Assembly (NCBI GenBank): GCA_036386415.1
Contig: DASVVT010000068.1
Span: forward strand, 1 to 64,000
Source of the DNA: DASVVT01 sp036386415
GTDB taxonomy: Bacteria; Acidobacteriota; Blastocatellia; Pyrinomonadales; Pyrinomonadaceae
Length of the DNA stretch: 64,000 nucleotides
Reading direction: 5' to 3'
The notes below the pieces were generated by a model. The model had not been told where the DNA came from, did no database searches, and saw only the letters and a program-made list of their open reading frames with translations. Positions 53,366-61,357 of this stretch are shown piece after piece. Numbering within the stretch: position 1 is the stretch's first letter; every line of letters starts with the position of its first letter. Both the position numbers and the translations under genes were made by a program.

Positions 53366-54732
53366 TATCTTCCTTCCTCCTTGCTGGCCGTCTTCGCGTC
53401 CGATTTAGTGGCAAGCGTGACGACTGTCAGGTGCTTGTCGACGAAGTAGCGCGAGGCCGTCTCGCGTATATCATCAGGCGTGATCTGGTCGTAGAGCGCG
53501 AACACCTGGTCGATTGATTCGGGCGTGCGCGTCAGTGCGACGAACGAGATGAGCGCTCTGGAGATCGCGGTTGAGCTGTTCATTGACAGCGCGAAGCCGT
53601 AGCGCAGGCGCGAGCGCGTATCGTCGAGCTGCTGCTGCGGAACCTTCTCCGTCGTGTAACGCTTAAAGGTCGCCAGAATCTGATCGCGTACGTAACCGAT
53701 ATCCTTCGAGTCTTTGATACGCGCGAAGACAGCGAAAAGCTCCGGGTCCTTCTGATCGTCGAACGATGGAGAGAGCAGGTCGATCTTCTGCTCCTTGAGC
53801 ACCAGACGTTGATAGAGGTCGGAGTTCTCACCGAACGCGATGGGCAGCAGCAGGTCGAGCGCCGCCTTGTCCTTCTTCTCGACGGAGAAGGCCGGGCCGC
53901 GAAAAGCGATGACCATGTGCGGCAGCGTCTGCGAAGGCCAGTCTATGTGCGCCGTGCGCGCCTCCGTTTGTTCCGGCTCGGCTGGAATCTTCGGGACGTA
54001 ATTGCCACGCTTCCAATCGCCGAAGTACTTTTTCGTGAGGAGGAGAGCGTTCTCTCTTGTGATGTCGCCGACCAGGACGATGGTCGTGTATTCGGGGCGA
54101 TAGTAGCGCTGGTAAAACTCCAGACTGTAATCGTACTGGTTCGGGAAGTCCTCTATGTCCTGGATGAAGCCCATCGTCGTATGCGCGTAGGTGTGCGTTT
54201 TGAAGGCCGTCGCGCGCAGCACCTCGTACAGTTTTGAGAAAGGGCTGGCGCTGTTCTTATTGTACTCGCCGAGGATGGCGCGCGATTCCGTCTTGAACAC
54301 GTCCGAGGAGTACTTCAGGCGCTGGAAGCGGTCGGCCTCCAATTGCATGACCTGATCGAGGTCTTCCTTCGAGAAGGTCTCATAATAGATCGTCTTATCG
54401 TCAAAGGTGGTGGCGTTGGCCTCTGCACCGGCGCGTTTGAGAAGCGAGTCGCGCTGTTCGGGCGTGTAGTTCTGGCTGCCGCGAAACATCAGATGCTCGA
54501 AGAAATGCGCGTAGCCGCTCTTGCCCGGCTCAATCTCGTTGCGCGAGCCGGTCTGGACGACGGCCAGAAATGAGACCAGGTTCGGGTAGTCTGTCGGAAC
54601 CGTAATCAGCCGCAAGCCGTTCGGCAGATCGTCAATCGTATAGTTGTACGGAAAGAGTTTTCGCCCCTTCTGCTGGCTGAAGGCCGCAAACGGCACGCAC
54701 AGCAAGAGCGAGATGATCATCAATAATCTCAT
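53365..54732 (-). CDS. M16 peptidase family, catalytic subunit
   Basis: A 455-residue zinc peptidase with signal peptide MRLLMIISLLLCVPFAAF. The inverted zinc motif HFFEH is at residues 76-80 in GYAHFFEHLMFRGS and a downstream glutamate, expected about 70-80 residues later, is in ILGEYNKN. These are the catalytic features of M16B proteases, which cleave peptides inside a closed chamber formed with the non-catalytic partner. The ATG at 54732 follows CAGGAG; the open frame runs to 54903 but without signal sequence. It is followed by the non-catalytic gene. Confidence 0.93.
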   Translation of the reverse strand: MRLLMIISLLLCVPFAAFSQQKGRKLFPYNYTIDDLPNGLRLITVPTDYPNLVSFLAVVQTGSRNEIEPGKSGYAHFFEHLMFRGSQNYTPEQRDSLLKRAGAEANATTFDDKTIYYETFSKEDLDQVMQLEADRFQRLKYSSDVFKTESRAILGEYNKNSASPFSKLYEVLRATAFKTHTYAHTTMGFIQDIEDFPNQYDYSLEFYQRYYRPEYTTIVLVGDITRENALLLTKKYFGDWKRGNYVPKIPAEPEQTEARTAHIDWPSQTLPHMVIAFRGPAFSVEKKDKAALDLLLPIAFGENSDLYQRLVLKEQKIDLLSPSFDDQKDPELFAVFARIKDSKDIGYVRDQILATFKRYTTEKVPQQQLDDTRSRLRYGFALSMNSSTAISRALISFVALTRTPESIDQVFALYDQITPDDIRETASRYFVDKHLTVVTLATKSDAKTASKEEGR

Positions 54733-54843
54733 CTTGTGAGCACTCCTGAAAATTGCTTCGCTAAAGATTCGATGGAGACGGAAAATAGTATACACGATGG
54801 AAGAAGAAGGATGAAAAGGCTGTAGTGTCCTAATCTGACTGCT

Positions 54844-54949
54844 ACTCTGTGCCCCCTCTGTGCTCTCTGTGCCTGCGGTGGTGAATGAATCCGTAAGATA
54901 CACTCACCACCGCAGGCACAGAGAACACGGAGGTTACACAGAGAAAAAC
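54844..54949. repeat. CACAGAG-type palindromic repeat
   Basis: Arms CTCTGTGCCTGCGGTGGTGA and CTCACCACCGCAGGCACAGA enclose about 20 bases. This is the most regular copy of the family also found at 7322-7415 and 20232-20334. Confidence 0.85.
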
Positions 54950-54982
54950 TGAAAATAGGTCACTACTGAAAAGGCAGAGGGT

Positions 54983-55054
54983 GAACGATCCACGAAGCCA
55001 CGCGAAACAACACGAATAAAGCTCAAGCCATTTCGTGTTATTTCGTGGATCGTA
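54983..55054. repeat. CACGAA-type palindrome, third copy, shortened
   Basis: GAACGATCCACGAAGCC and TTCGTGTTATTTCGTGGATC resemble the core of the MITE-like elements at 24715-24863 and 27555-27744, but the TAATACCA terminal blocks are absent. Confidence 0.75.
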
Positions 55055-55133
55055 TGTTTCAACGTAGGCTCTGTCGAACATTGAGCCTATAATCGTCGTA
55101 TCGTATAGGCAAAACGGATCGAAGGAGTGCCTT

Positions 55134-55736
55134 ATGTTCTGTCCCCAATGTGGCTCTCAACAACGCGACGAGCTGAGATTCTGCAAGTTGTGCGGCGCAA
55201 ATTTGCAGGCCGTGCGCCAAGTGGTCGCACTGCGCGACACGGATGAGAAATTCAATTGGAGCAAAACGTGGGTCGCAGAGATGTTCCTCTCCAGCGAGGA
55301 GCAGAAAAGGCGCAAGGAAGAGATGGAGCGACGGCGCGGCATCACGCCGGAGGTCAAGCGCTTCAACGAAATCAAGGCCGGGGTTATCACCGGCTCAATC
55401 GGCATCGCTTTGATGATCTTCCTCTATTACTTCATGCAGGGGGTCATTGCAAGCGGGAATGTCCCGCCGGATGCGGCGGCGATCATCAGCCGTATATGGA
55501 TTGCCGGGGTATTTCCTCTGTTCGTGGGAGTTGCGCTGCTAACCAACGGCATCTTCGTGAGCAAGAAAATGGTCGAGATTGCGAAGCAGGCACAGCAGGC
55601 GGAGCCAAACATTTTGCAGGAGGGCAGGGAACGTCCCGCTCTCGGCTCTGCCGACACAACCGAATTCATCCCTTCCGGTTTGAGTGTGACTGAAGGAACG
55701 ACCAAACATCTCGGCAGCCCCGGCCAGAAGTTATAA
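55134..55736 (+). CDS. Zinc-ribbon membrane protein
   Basis: A 200-residue protein with an N-terminal zinc ribbon (CPQCGSQQRDELRFCKLCG, two CxxC pairs at residues 3-21). Two membrane helices follow, near 86-107 and 121-141, so it would be an inner-membrane protein with a cytoplasmic ribbon. The ATG at 55134 follows GGAG; a TATAAT at 55088-55093 may be its -10 element. No function can be assigned. Confidence 0.8.
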   Translation: MFCPQCGSQQRDELRFCKLCGANLQAVRQVVALRDTDEKFNWSKTWVAEMFLSSEEQKRRKEEMERRRGITPEVKRFNEIKAGVITGSIGIALMIFLYYFMQGVIASGNVPPDAAAIISRIWIAGVFPLFVGVALLTNGIFVSKKMVEIAKQAQQAEPNILQEGRERPALGSADTTEFIPSGLSVTEGTTKHLGSPGQKL

Positions 55737-55803
55737 GAAGCAAATAACAGCCCCTGCCTGCGAGAGCGGATTTCATTTGAGGTTACCAAACATCTGTCGC
55801 ATA

Positions 55804-55940
55804 GGAGCGCGGGCATCCCTGCCCGCAGGCGTGCTGACAGACACGCTCAGACAAGAGACATTAGCTCTCAACTTGTAATCACCGGGCGGCTTGATCTTCG
55901 CGCCTTGCGGCGCTCATGCGGGCAGGGATGCCCGCGCTCC
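55804..55940. repeat. GGAGCGCGGGCATCC inverted repeat
   Basis: A perfect 24-bp inverted repeat (55804-55827 and 55917-55940) separated by about 90 bases, between convergent genes. It may act as a terminator or be a mobile palindrome; only one copy is in the window. Confidence 0.85.
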
Positions 55941-55965
55941 CAGGTCAACGCATACGAAAACCGCT

Positions 55966-57396
55966 CTAATTTTCCTGATCCCTCAGCACATCCTGCCAGC
56001 CGGAATGGTCTTCGCGCATCTGCGACGTTAATTCATCGCGCAGGCGTCTGAGCCTGTCTGTGAGCAGGCAGGGGTAGTTGTTGATATCGGGTAATCGCTT
56101 GCGCTGTTCTTCGACGAAGGCTTTCTGCTTGGTGATGGAGGGGATAGCGTCGTAACGCATGTTCTCCCAGAAGGGGATGAGCAGGCGTTCGACCTTTACA
56201 GCGCCGGGGATTTCCGCCTCTTCATCGTCGAGGCCGATCCGGTCTCCCACATAACTGCCCGCCGCGTCCGTCCCGCGAAAGACTTGCAGGCGACCGGGCA
56301 GCGTGGACTTCTCAGGCGTGTTGGAAGCCTTGAGCGTCGGGCGGCCTTCGATCAAGCACTCTTTGAAGATCACACCGGCGATTGATGCGACCTCGCCTGA
56401 CAGCTTGGTTCCGACGCCGAAACCCGCCGCCTGCGGAAATTCATCGACGATGCGTCGAACCTTCTCAACATCCAGGTCGCCCGTCAGGATCGGCATCAGA
56501 TTATACAGACCATTACTCTCGAAGAAGCGCAGACACCACGCGCCGAGCTTCGCCAGATCGCCCGAATCAATCCGAAACCCCTTGAAGGCGCGGCGTCTGC
56601 CTTCGGTGGACGTGGCGGCCATCGCGGCGTGCGCCGCGCCCATCCGTACATCTATGGTGTCTAAGAGGAGCGTCGTCCCGTTAGGATTGGCATCGAGCCA
56701 GCGCTCAAACGCCGTCTGCTCGAAATGCTTGGGGCGTCCGGTGCGCGGCTCGATCTCCGGCTCGTACATGTACTGCATGTATGCCTGCTGCCAGTAGTGA
56801 GCCTCCGTGCCGACGGCAGGGATGTCCAGGCGATGCGCCGCCTCCATGTTCGACGTATCGTTGAAGCCGCCGATGAAGGCGTAGGTCGCGACATCTACGG
56901 CGCGCTCTATGTCGCCGTTGCGCCGGAGGCTAAAGTCTGAAAGCCAGCGCTCCCCTGCGGCCATGCGAAACTGCATGGCGAGGCTGGCGGTCGTCATCGG
57001 CAGATCGAAGGCATGCTCGAACTTGATCTCCTGCGCCTGCGTCAGACCGAACGCGCCTGTAATGTCTGCGAACGGCTCGCCACGGAACATGATCGTGCCC
57101 GGACGCACGGCACGCACCATCCCGGCAAAGCTCATATCCTCTACGGCGCGCGCAAACAGTTCGAGGCCGCCGCGATCCTGTTCGAGAAAGCGCAGGCGCG
57201 GGCGATCAAGGTGGCTATCGACGAGCAGGCGCACCAGCCGCTCGTGGCCGAGACAGGGAGCGAAGGGGAGCTTGCGCTGCGTCACATAGAAAGTGGCCTC
57301 CGCCTCGCTCAAAGATTTAGAGGGCAGGCGCGTCGCACCCTTGTAGGACGCATTGCCCATCGCAGCGTGATAGCGGTCAATGTTCAGTGTGCCCAT
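55966..57396 (-). CDS. pncB: Nicotinate phosphoribosyltransferase
   Basis: Converts nicotinate and PRPP to nicotinate mononucleotide in the Preiss-Handler NAD salvage route. The 476-residue length matches the bacterial enzyme. The family-defining phosphoribosyl-binding segment is FRIDSGDLAKLG, and VGTEAHYWQQAY and GFGVGTKLSGE are other conserved parts. The nicotinamidase gene upstream supplies the substrate; an intercistronic hairpin lies between them. Confidence 0.92.
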   Translation of the reverse strand: MGTLNIDRYHAAMGNASYKGATRLPSKSLSEAEATFYVTQRKLPFAPCLGHERLVRLLVDSHLDRPRLRFLEQDRGGLELFARAVEDMSFAGMVRAVRPGTIMFRGEPFADITGAFGLTQAQEIKFEHAFDLPMTTASLAMQFRMAAGERWLSDFSLRRNGDIERAVDVATYAFIGGFNDTSNMEAAHRLDIPAVGTEAHYWQQAYMQYMYEPEIEPRTGRPKHFEQTAFERWLDANPNGTTLLLDTIDVRMGAAHAAMAATSTEGRRRAFKGFRIDSGDLAKLGAWCLRFFESNGLYNLMPILTGDLDVEKVRRIVDEFPQAAGFGVGTKLSGEVASIAGVIFKECLIEGRPTLKASNTPEKSTLPGRLQVFRGTDAAGSYVGDRIGLDDEEAEIPGAVKVERLLIPFWENMRYDAIPSITKQKAFVEEQRKRLPDINNYPCLLTDRLRRLRDELTSQMREDHSGWQDVLRDQEN

Positions 57397-57425
57397 ACGT
57401 GAAATGATAGCACGGGGAAAATAGT

Positions 57426-57474
57426 TTCGAGTTTCGGATTGAAGAATGAAGTAATCTTCAATCCGAAACTCGAA
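57426..57474. repeat. 20-bp perfect inverted repeat between pncA and pncB
   Basis: TTCGAGTTTCGGATTGAAGA and its exact complement are separated by nine bases, flanked by ATAGTTT and AAACTAT on the two sides. It could form a hairpin in the pncA-pncB transcript and affect the ratio of the two products. Confidence 0.9.
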
Positions 57475-57505
57475 AACCGAAGCTCAAAACTATTTTCCGA
57501 AATCT

Positions 57506-58060
57506 CTATATGATCTCCGCGCCGCCCTCTCGCATCTCTTCGACGGCCAGCGCGCCATCGCCCGGTTGAACTTCGACCGCGCGCATCGCGTCTTCAAGCG
57601 CTTTGACGCGAAAGCCTTCGCGCGCAGCATCGAGGACGGTGTTCTTGACGCAGTAGTCCGTGGCAAGTCCGCCGATCCAGACCTCTTCGACACCTTGCTT
57701 GCGCAGAACTTCAGCGAGGTCTGTACCGTCGAAAGCGGAATAGCTGTCTTCGTCACCCAGACCTTTGGAGACCACTGCGATGCGCGGGTCGTCCAGCAGG
57801 TCGCGGTGAAACTCAGCCCCGTGCGTACCCTGCACGCAATGGACAGGCCACATCCCGCCGAACTCGGCGAAGTGTTTCGTCTTGCGCGGATGCCAGTCGC
57901 GGCTCTTGACGACCAGGTCGCCGCGCGCCAAAAACTCTCGGATCAAGCGGTTGAGCGGCGCAACCACCTCGTCGCCGTGAGGCACGGCCAACGCCCCGCC
58001 CGGACAAAAATCATTCTGCACATCTACCACGATCAGCGCCCGCTTTTTCTCGTTCGACAT
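57506..58060 (-). CDS. pncA: Nicotinamidase
   Basis: Deamidates nicotinamide to nicotinate. The 184-residue protein from ATG 58060 contains the Asp-Lys-Cys triad: D13 in VVDVQNDF, K99 in VSKGLG and C137 in ATDYCV. Metal ligands expected by family are D55, H57 and H85, all present. The open frame begins at 58105 with 15 extra residues and no obvious ribosome site. It lies directly upstream of the nicotinate phosphoribosyltransferase gene on the same strand, so the pair forms an NAD salvage unit. Confidence 0.93.
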   Translation of the reverse strand: MSNEKKRALIVVDVQNDFCPGGALAVPHGDEVVAPLNRLIREFLARGDLVVKSRDWHPRKTKHFAEFGGMWPVHCVQGTHGAEFHRDLLDDPRIAVVSKGLGDEDSYSAFDGTDLAEVLRKQGVEEVWIGGLATDYCVKNTVLDAAREGFRVKALEDAMRAVEVQPGDGALAVEEMREGGAEII

Positions 58061-58290
58061 GATGCCAGTGTAGCCTTCCCTGCTGAATCTATCAATTCGC
58101 CCCAAGCTGCTTCTATTCGGGCAAGTAACCTTGATGTAGATTCGAGGCCGTGGAGCCTGATTGCGTTGCCAGGTGTTTAAGCAGGTTGTCTACGCGTAGA
58201 GCTTTGGAATGAGAAGCGAGAATGACTCCGCCTATGACCATCTACTTTGTATTTGCTCTAAGTAGAGTGTGGAAAGTTCGGGGACGTTTT

Positions 58291-58453
58291 CGCTCTTGCG
58301 GCTCTGCCGCCATGCTGTGCGGAAAGCCTATGGCTTTCCGCCTCAAGCTTCTCATATTCATTGCGAGGCTGCGCCTTGCCAATAAATGAAGATATACAAG
58401 ACGGAAAGGCAAAGCCCCGCACCTGGCAGGGCGGCAGAGCCGCAGTCAAAGCG
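58291..58453. repeat. GGCTCTGCCGCC inverted repeat
   Basis: CGCTCTTGCGGCTCTGCCGCC (58291-58311) faces its near-complement at 58430-58453 across about 120 bases that contain a small GGAAAGCC/GGCTTTCC hairpin. It lies between the nicotinamidase gene and the end of the transpeptidase fusion gene; the remainder of the spacer (58061-58482) shows nothing else. Confidence 0.8.
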
Positions 58454-58482
58454 CCCTGAAATTTTCAATCTCTGCTTAGCCG

Positions 58483-61344
58483 CTAATCCGAGTTTTGTGC
58501 GACGCGACGCCAGACGTTTGATTCGCCCTCGGCGCGGATCAGGGCACGCACCTCTCTGTAGGCGGCGGCATAAAGGGCGCGCATCTCCTCAGCCGAAGCG
58601 GGGCGTTCCAGGCGGCGCTCAATCTCTTCGCGCGTCCACTTCTGCTTTGCACCAGCGCGGGCGAGCAAAGCTCCTTCACCGGCCATGTGTACGGCCAGTC
58701 CTTCGGCGAGCCAGCGCGGGGTGCGGCCTCGACCCAGCCGGTTAATGACGAAATGCGCGTACTCGTGGCGCAGGGTGGTCGCAATCACACCGCGACGACG
58801 CAGGAGCGCAAGCGGCTGTAGCTCCATGCGCGCACCGTCTGTGGCGGCTGCGGCCCAACCGGGCTGGCCTGACGCGGCGATGAAATCCGCCGTCGTCTCG
58901 TTAATGGAGACATGAAGCGAAGCGTCTGCGGGGAAGGTGAGGCGCGCGAGCGTCAGGCGACGCTCCATCTCACTGCGCGCCGCTGCGAGCACGCGCAGCA
59001 AAGCCTCGACTTCGCGCCTGTCCGTGCGCGCCGGATAGCTCACGCGAAAATTCTCGCCGGATAAGACGAGGCGGCCATTCTGAGACCCTTTGACGGCTGG
59101 AAGCTCCGATGTGGCAGGAACTGAATAGGACGCCAGCCTGATCGTCGGAGTCGAGAACGCAGAGCCGCCAACGCTCCATGAAGCAACACCGTCGCCGCGC
59201 GGAGCGCCGTCGGTCGCAGTAGTAGTAGTAGCGGCGCGCTCTGCCCCGCCCACGCGGTCGTCCGCGATGCTCGTGCCCGGAAAATATTTTCCCAGAATCT
59301 GCCTGTAGGCTGAGCCGCGCACGGCCATGACGTGCGCGCCCTCCTGACACAGACCTAGACCGTGGCCGAAGCCGCTGCCGCGAAACACAAAGCCGCTGCC
59401 CGCGCGCGTCACAGTGAAGCGTGAGCTCTTCAAGAGATTCCACCCGAGCGCGCGCCCCACGATGAGCTTAAAGTCCCAGCCGCTCAGGGTACGTCGTCTC
59501 TCTCCTTCGAGCGTGATTAACTCTGCGCGCCCCGTCGCGTCGCGTCGCGTGATGACCACGTCCGAGAGCCTTGCCCCGACATCCGATTGCGGATCGCTGC
59601 GAAGTGCCTTGAGCAACCGCTGTGCTGAAATGGTGTCTGTCCAGTGATGGTGCGGCATGCTCGCGCAGTAATCATCGCGCACGCCGCGCAGGTACGTGGG
59701 CGCGCTCGCCGCGCCCCACAGCGTTTGAATGTTCGCGGTCATACCGCCGCAGGCCACGCCGAAGTAGGCGTCTGCCAACTGCCCCTGCCCGTCGCGCAGA
59801 ACCTCGCCTCGCGTCTCGGACACGGCGCGGGCAATCGCCGCCGCGTTCGAGCTTGCGCGTTCCACTGGGCTATCGACAAAGGCGTAGCGCTGGCAATGCG
59901 TGATGCTGCAAAAATCGAAGCCCTCCTGAGAGTGACGGCCAAGATTGCGGAGCGCGAAGGTACGGCTGACAACAGCCTGCGCCTTGAGGGCTTCCATCTC
60001 GTTCTCTGTGCTCGACTCGGCAGCGAGCACGCCCGCCACGTACTCTTCCAGCGTGATGCTTCGCATCGTGCTCTTAACGACACCGGATGAATCGTTACGC
60101 GAAGTGACTTTAAGACGGACGCGCGTGCTTCCAGCATCGCCAGACCCTTCGTTACTACCGGTCGCCGCCTGGCCGTCTTCACCTTGAAGGCGGTCGCCAG
60201 CCCTTTGAGCACCGTCTTCCTGCGACACGGGCGCGCGCGCGCGCAGGAACTCTTCAAAAACAGGGCGTGCGACTTCGGCGCTCTCCGATCCGTGCGCGCG
60301 GCGCAGAAAGACCAGCACGACGAGCCGCGCGCTCTCCGGTTTGAACGCCGCAACGGTACGCGCGTCATCGAGGATACCGACGAACCACCCCTGCGTGCGA
60401 AAGCCGTTGCTGGCGGAAGACGTGCCGGTCTTGCCGTAAACCAGCGCGGGCAGACGGTCGAGCCCCGCGCTCGCAGCCGTGCCGTAACTGACCGCGCCGC
60501 GCATGCCTTTGAGAAGGATGGAGCGATGCGCGGCGGCGATGCCGAGACGCGCGAGCTGTTCGGCCTTGAAATCTTTGGCGGCGGTGCGTTGCGGGCGGTA
60601 GAGGTGTCCGCCGTTGGTCAGCGCCGCGTAGGCACTGGCGAGTTGAATAGGTGTGACCAGCAGGTGATCGCCCTCGCCGAGCACATCGCCCGCGCGCGGC
60701 TCATTGCGACGAAGCGACCCCGCCACCTCACCCGCAGCATTTACCCCCGTGCGCTCACCGAAGCCGAAAGAGCGAAGGGTCGCATCGAATGCCCCGGCGC
60801 TCAGTCGCTCGCCGAGCGTGGCGAAATAATAGTTGCAGGAGAAGGCAAGCGCGTGTGCCAGATCAAGCGGGGCGTTGCTCTTTGGATGTGTGCAGGCGAT
60901 GTGAAAGCCCGCGCGCGCGTAAGGAGTCCGGCAAGCCCTGGTCGTCTCCGCGTCTAGTAGTCCGGCGCGCATCGCCGCCAGAGCTGTGAAAGGCTTGATG
61001 GCAGAGCCCGGTGGAAACGCCTGTTCCACAGCCACACGGGGATTGACGACGGCGCGCACGCGCCCGTTCTGCGCGTCCATCACGACAATCGCGCCTTCAC
61101 GAAGCCCAAGCGCCGCATTGGCCGCACGCTCCAACGCCGCATCAACCTCGTCCTCGTCGATCTTCGCCTGCGCTTTGTCTACGGCAGGCTCCGGCGCGAT
61201 CCCTTCACGCGCCCTCGAAGCGCACGAACAGGAGATGACCAGGCAAAGCAGAGCAAGGAAGAAGAAATGATGAACGAGGAATGATGAATGATGAATAAAT
61301 ACGGTTTTTCTTTCATTCCGCATTCCGCATTCCGCATTCCGCAT
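58483..61344 (-). CDS. Lipoprotein fusion: transpeptidase, SpoIID-like domain, HEXXH protease
   Basis: About 953 residues. After a hydrophobic signal with a lipobox VISC comes a penicillin-binding transpeptidase domain with all three motifs: SAIK (about 114), SCN (about 170) and KTG (about 306). Next is a SpoIID-like domain (about 430-690; EEYVAGVLAAESS and GFGHGLGLCQEGA), which in sporulating bacteria cuts glycan strands. The C-terminus has HEYAH (about 861) and WLAEG 21 residues on, a gluzincin-like protease layout. A protein that combines peptidoglycan cross-linking, glycan cleavage and possible proteolysis is unusual. The start is uncertain: ATG 61344 has AAGGA before it and lies in a 7-bp repeat; GTG at 61368 overlaps the previous gene. 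Confidence 0.9.
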   Translation of the reverse strand: MRNAECGMRNERKTVFIHHSSFLVHHFFFLALLCLVISCSCASRAREGIAPEPAVDKAQAKIDEDEVDAALERAANAALGLREGAIVVMDAQNGRVRAVVNPRVAVEQAFPPGSAIKPFTALAAMRAGLLDAETTRACRTPYARAGFHIACTHPKSNAPLDLAHALAFSCNYYFATLGERLSAGAFDATLRSFGFGERTGVNAAGEVAGSLRRNEPRAGDVLGEGDHLLVTPIQLASAYAALTNGGHLYRPQRTAAKDFKAEQLARLGIAAAHRSILLKGMRGAVSYGTAASAGLDRLPALVYGKTGTSSASNGFRTQGWFVGILDDARTVAAFKPESARLVVLVFLRRAHGSESAEVARPVFEEFLRARAPVSQEDGAQRAGDRLQGEDGQAATGSNEGSGDAGSTRVRLKVTSRNDSSGVVKSTMRSITLEEYVAGVLAAESSTENEMEALKAQAVVSRTFALRNLGRHSQEGFDFCSITHCQRYAFVDSPVERASSNAAAIARAVSETRGEVLRDGQGQLADAYFGVACGGMTANIQTLWGAASAPTYLRGVRDDYCASMPHHHWTDTISAQRLLKALRSDPQSDVGARLSDVVITRRDATGRAELITLEGERRRTLSGWDFKLIVGRALGWNLLKSSRFTVTRAGSGFVFRGSGFGHGLGLCQEGAHVMAVRGSAYRQILGKYFPGTSIADDRVGGAERAATTTTATDGAPRGDGVASWSVGGSAFSTPTIRLASYSVPATSELPAVKGSQNGRLVLSGENFRVSYPARTDRREVEALLRVLAAARSEMERRLTLARLTFPADASLHVSINETTADFIAASGQPGWAAAATDGARMELQPLALLRRRGVIATTLRHEYAHFVINRLGRGRTPRWLAEGLAVHMAGEGALLARAGAKQKWTREEIERRLERPASAEEMRALYAAAYREVRALIRAEGESNVWRRVAQNSD
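61314..61341. repeat. CATTCCG heptamer tandem repeat at the start of the fusion gene
   Basis: Four exact copies of the 7-bp unit. On the minus strand each carries an ATG, and the units occur in three reading phases, so some of the possible start codons are part of the repeat. Loss or gain of one unit would shift the frame of the first residues. Confidence 0.9.
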
Positions 61345-61357
61345 TTCTTCTTCATCC

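Noticed and set aside
55088..55093. TATAAT before the zinc-ribbon gene
   Set aside because: No -35 hexamer at a suitable distance; kept only as a remark in the gene entry.
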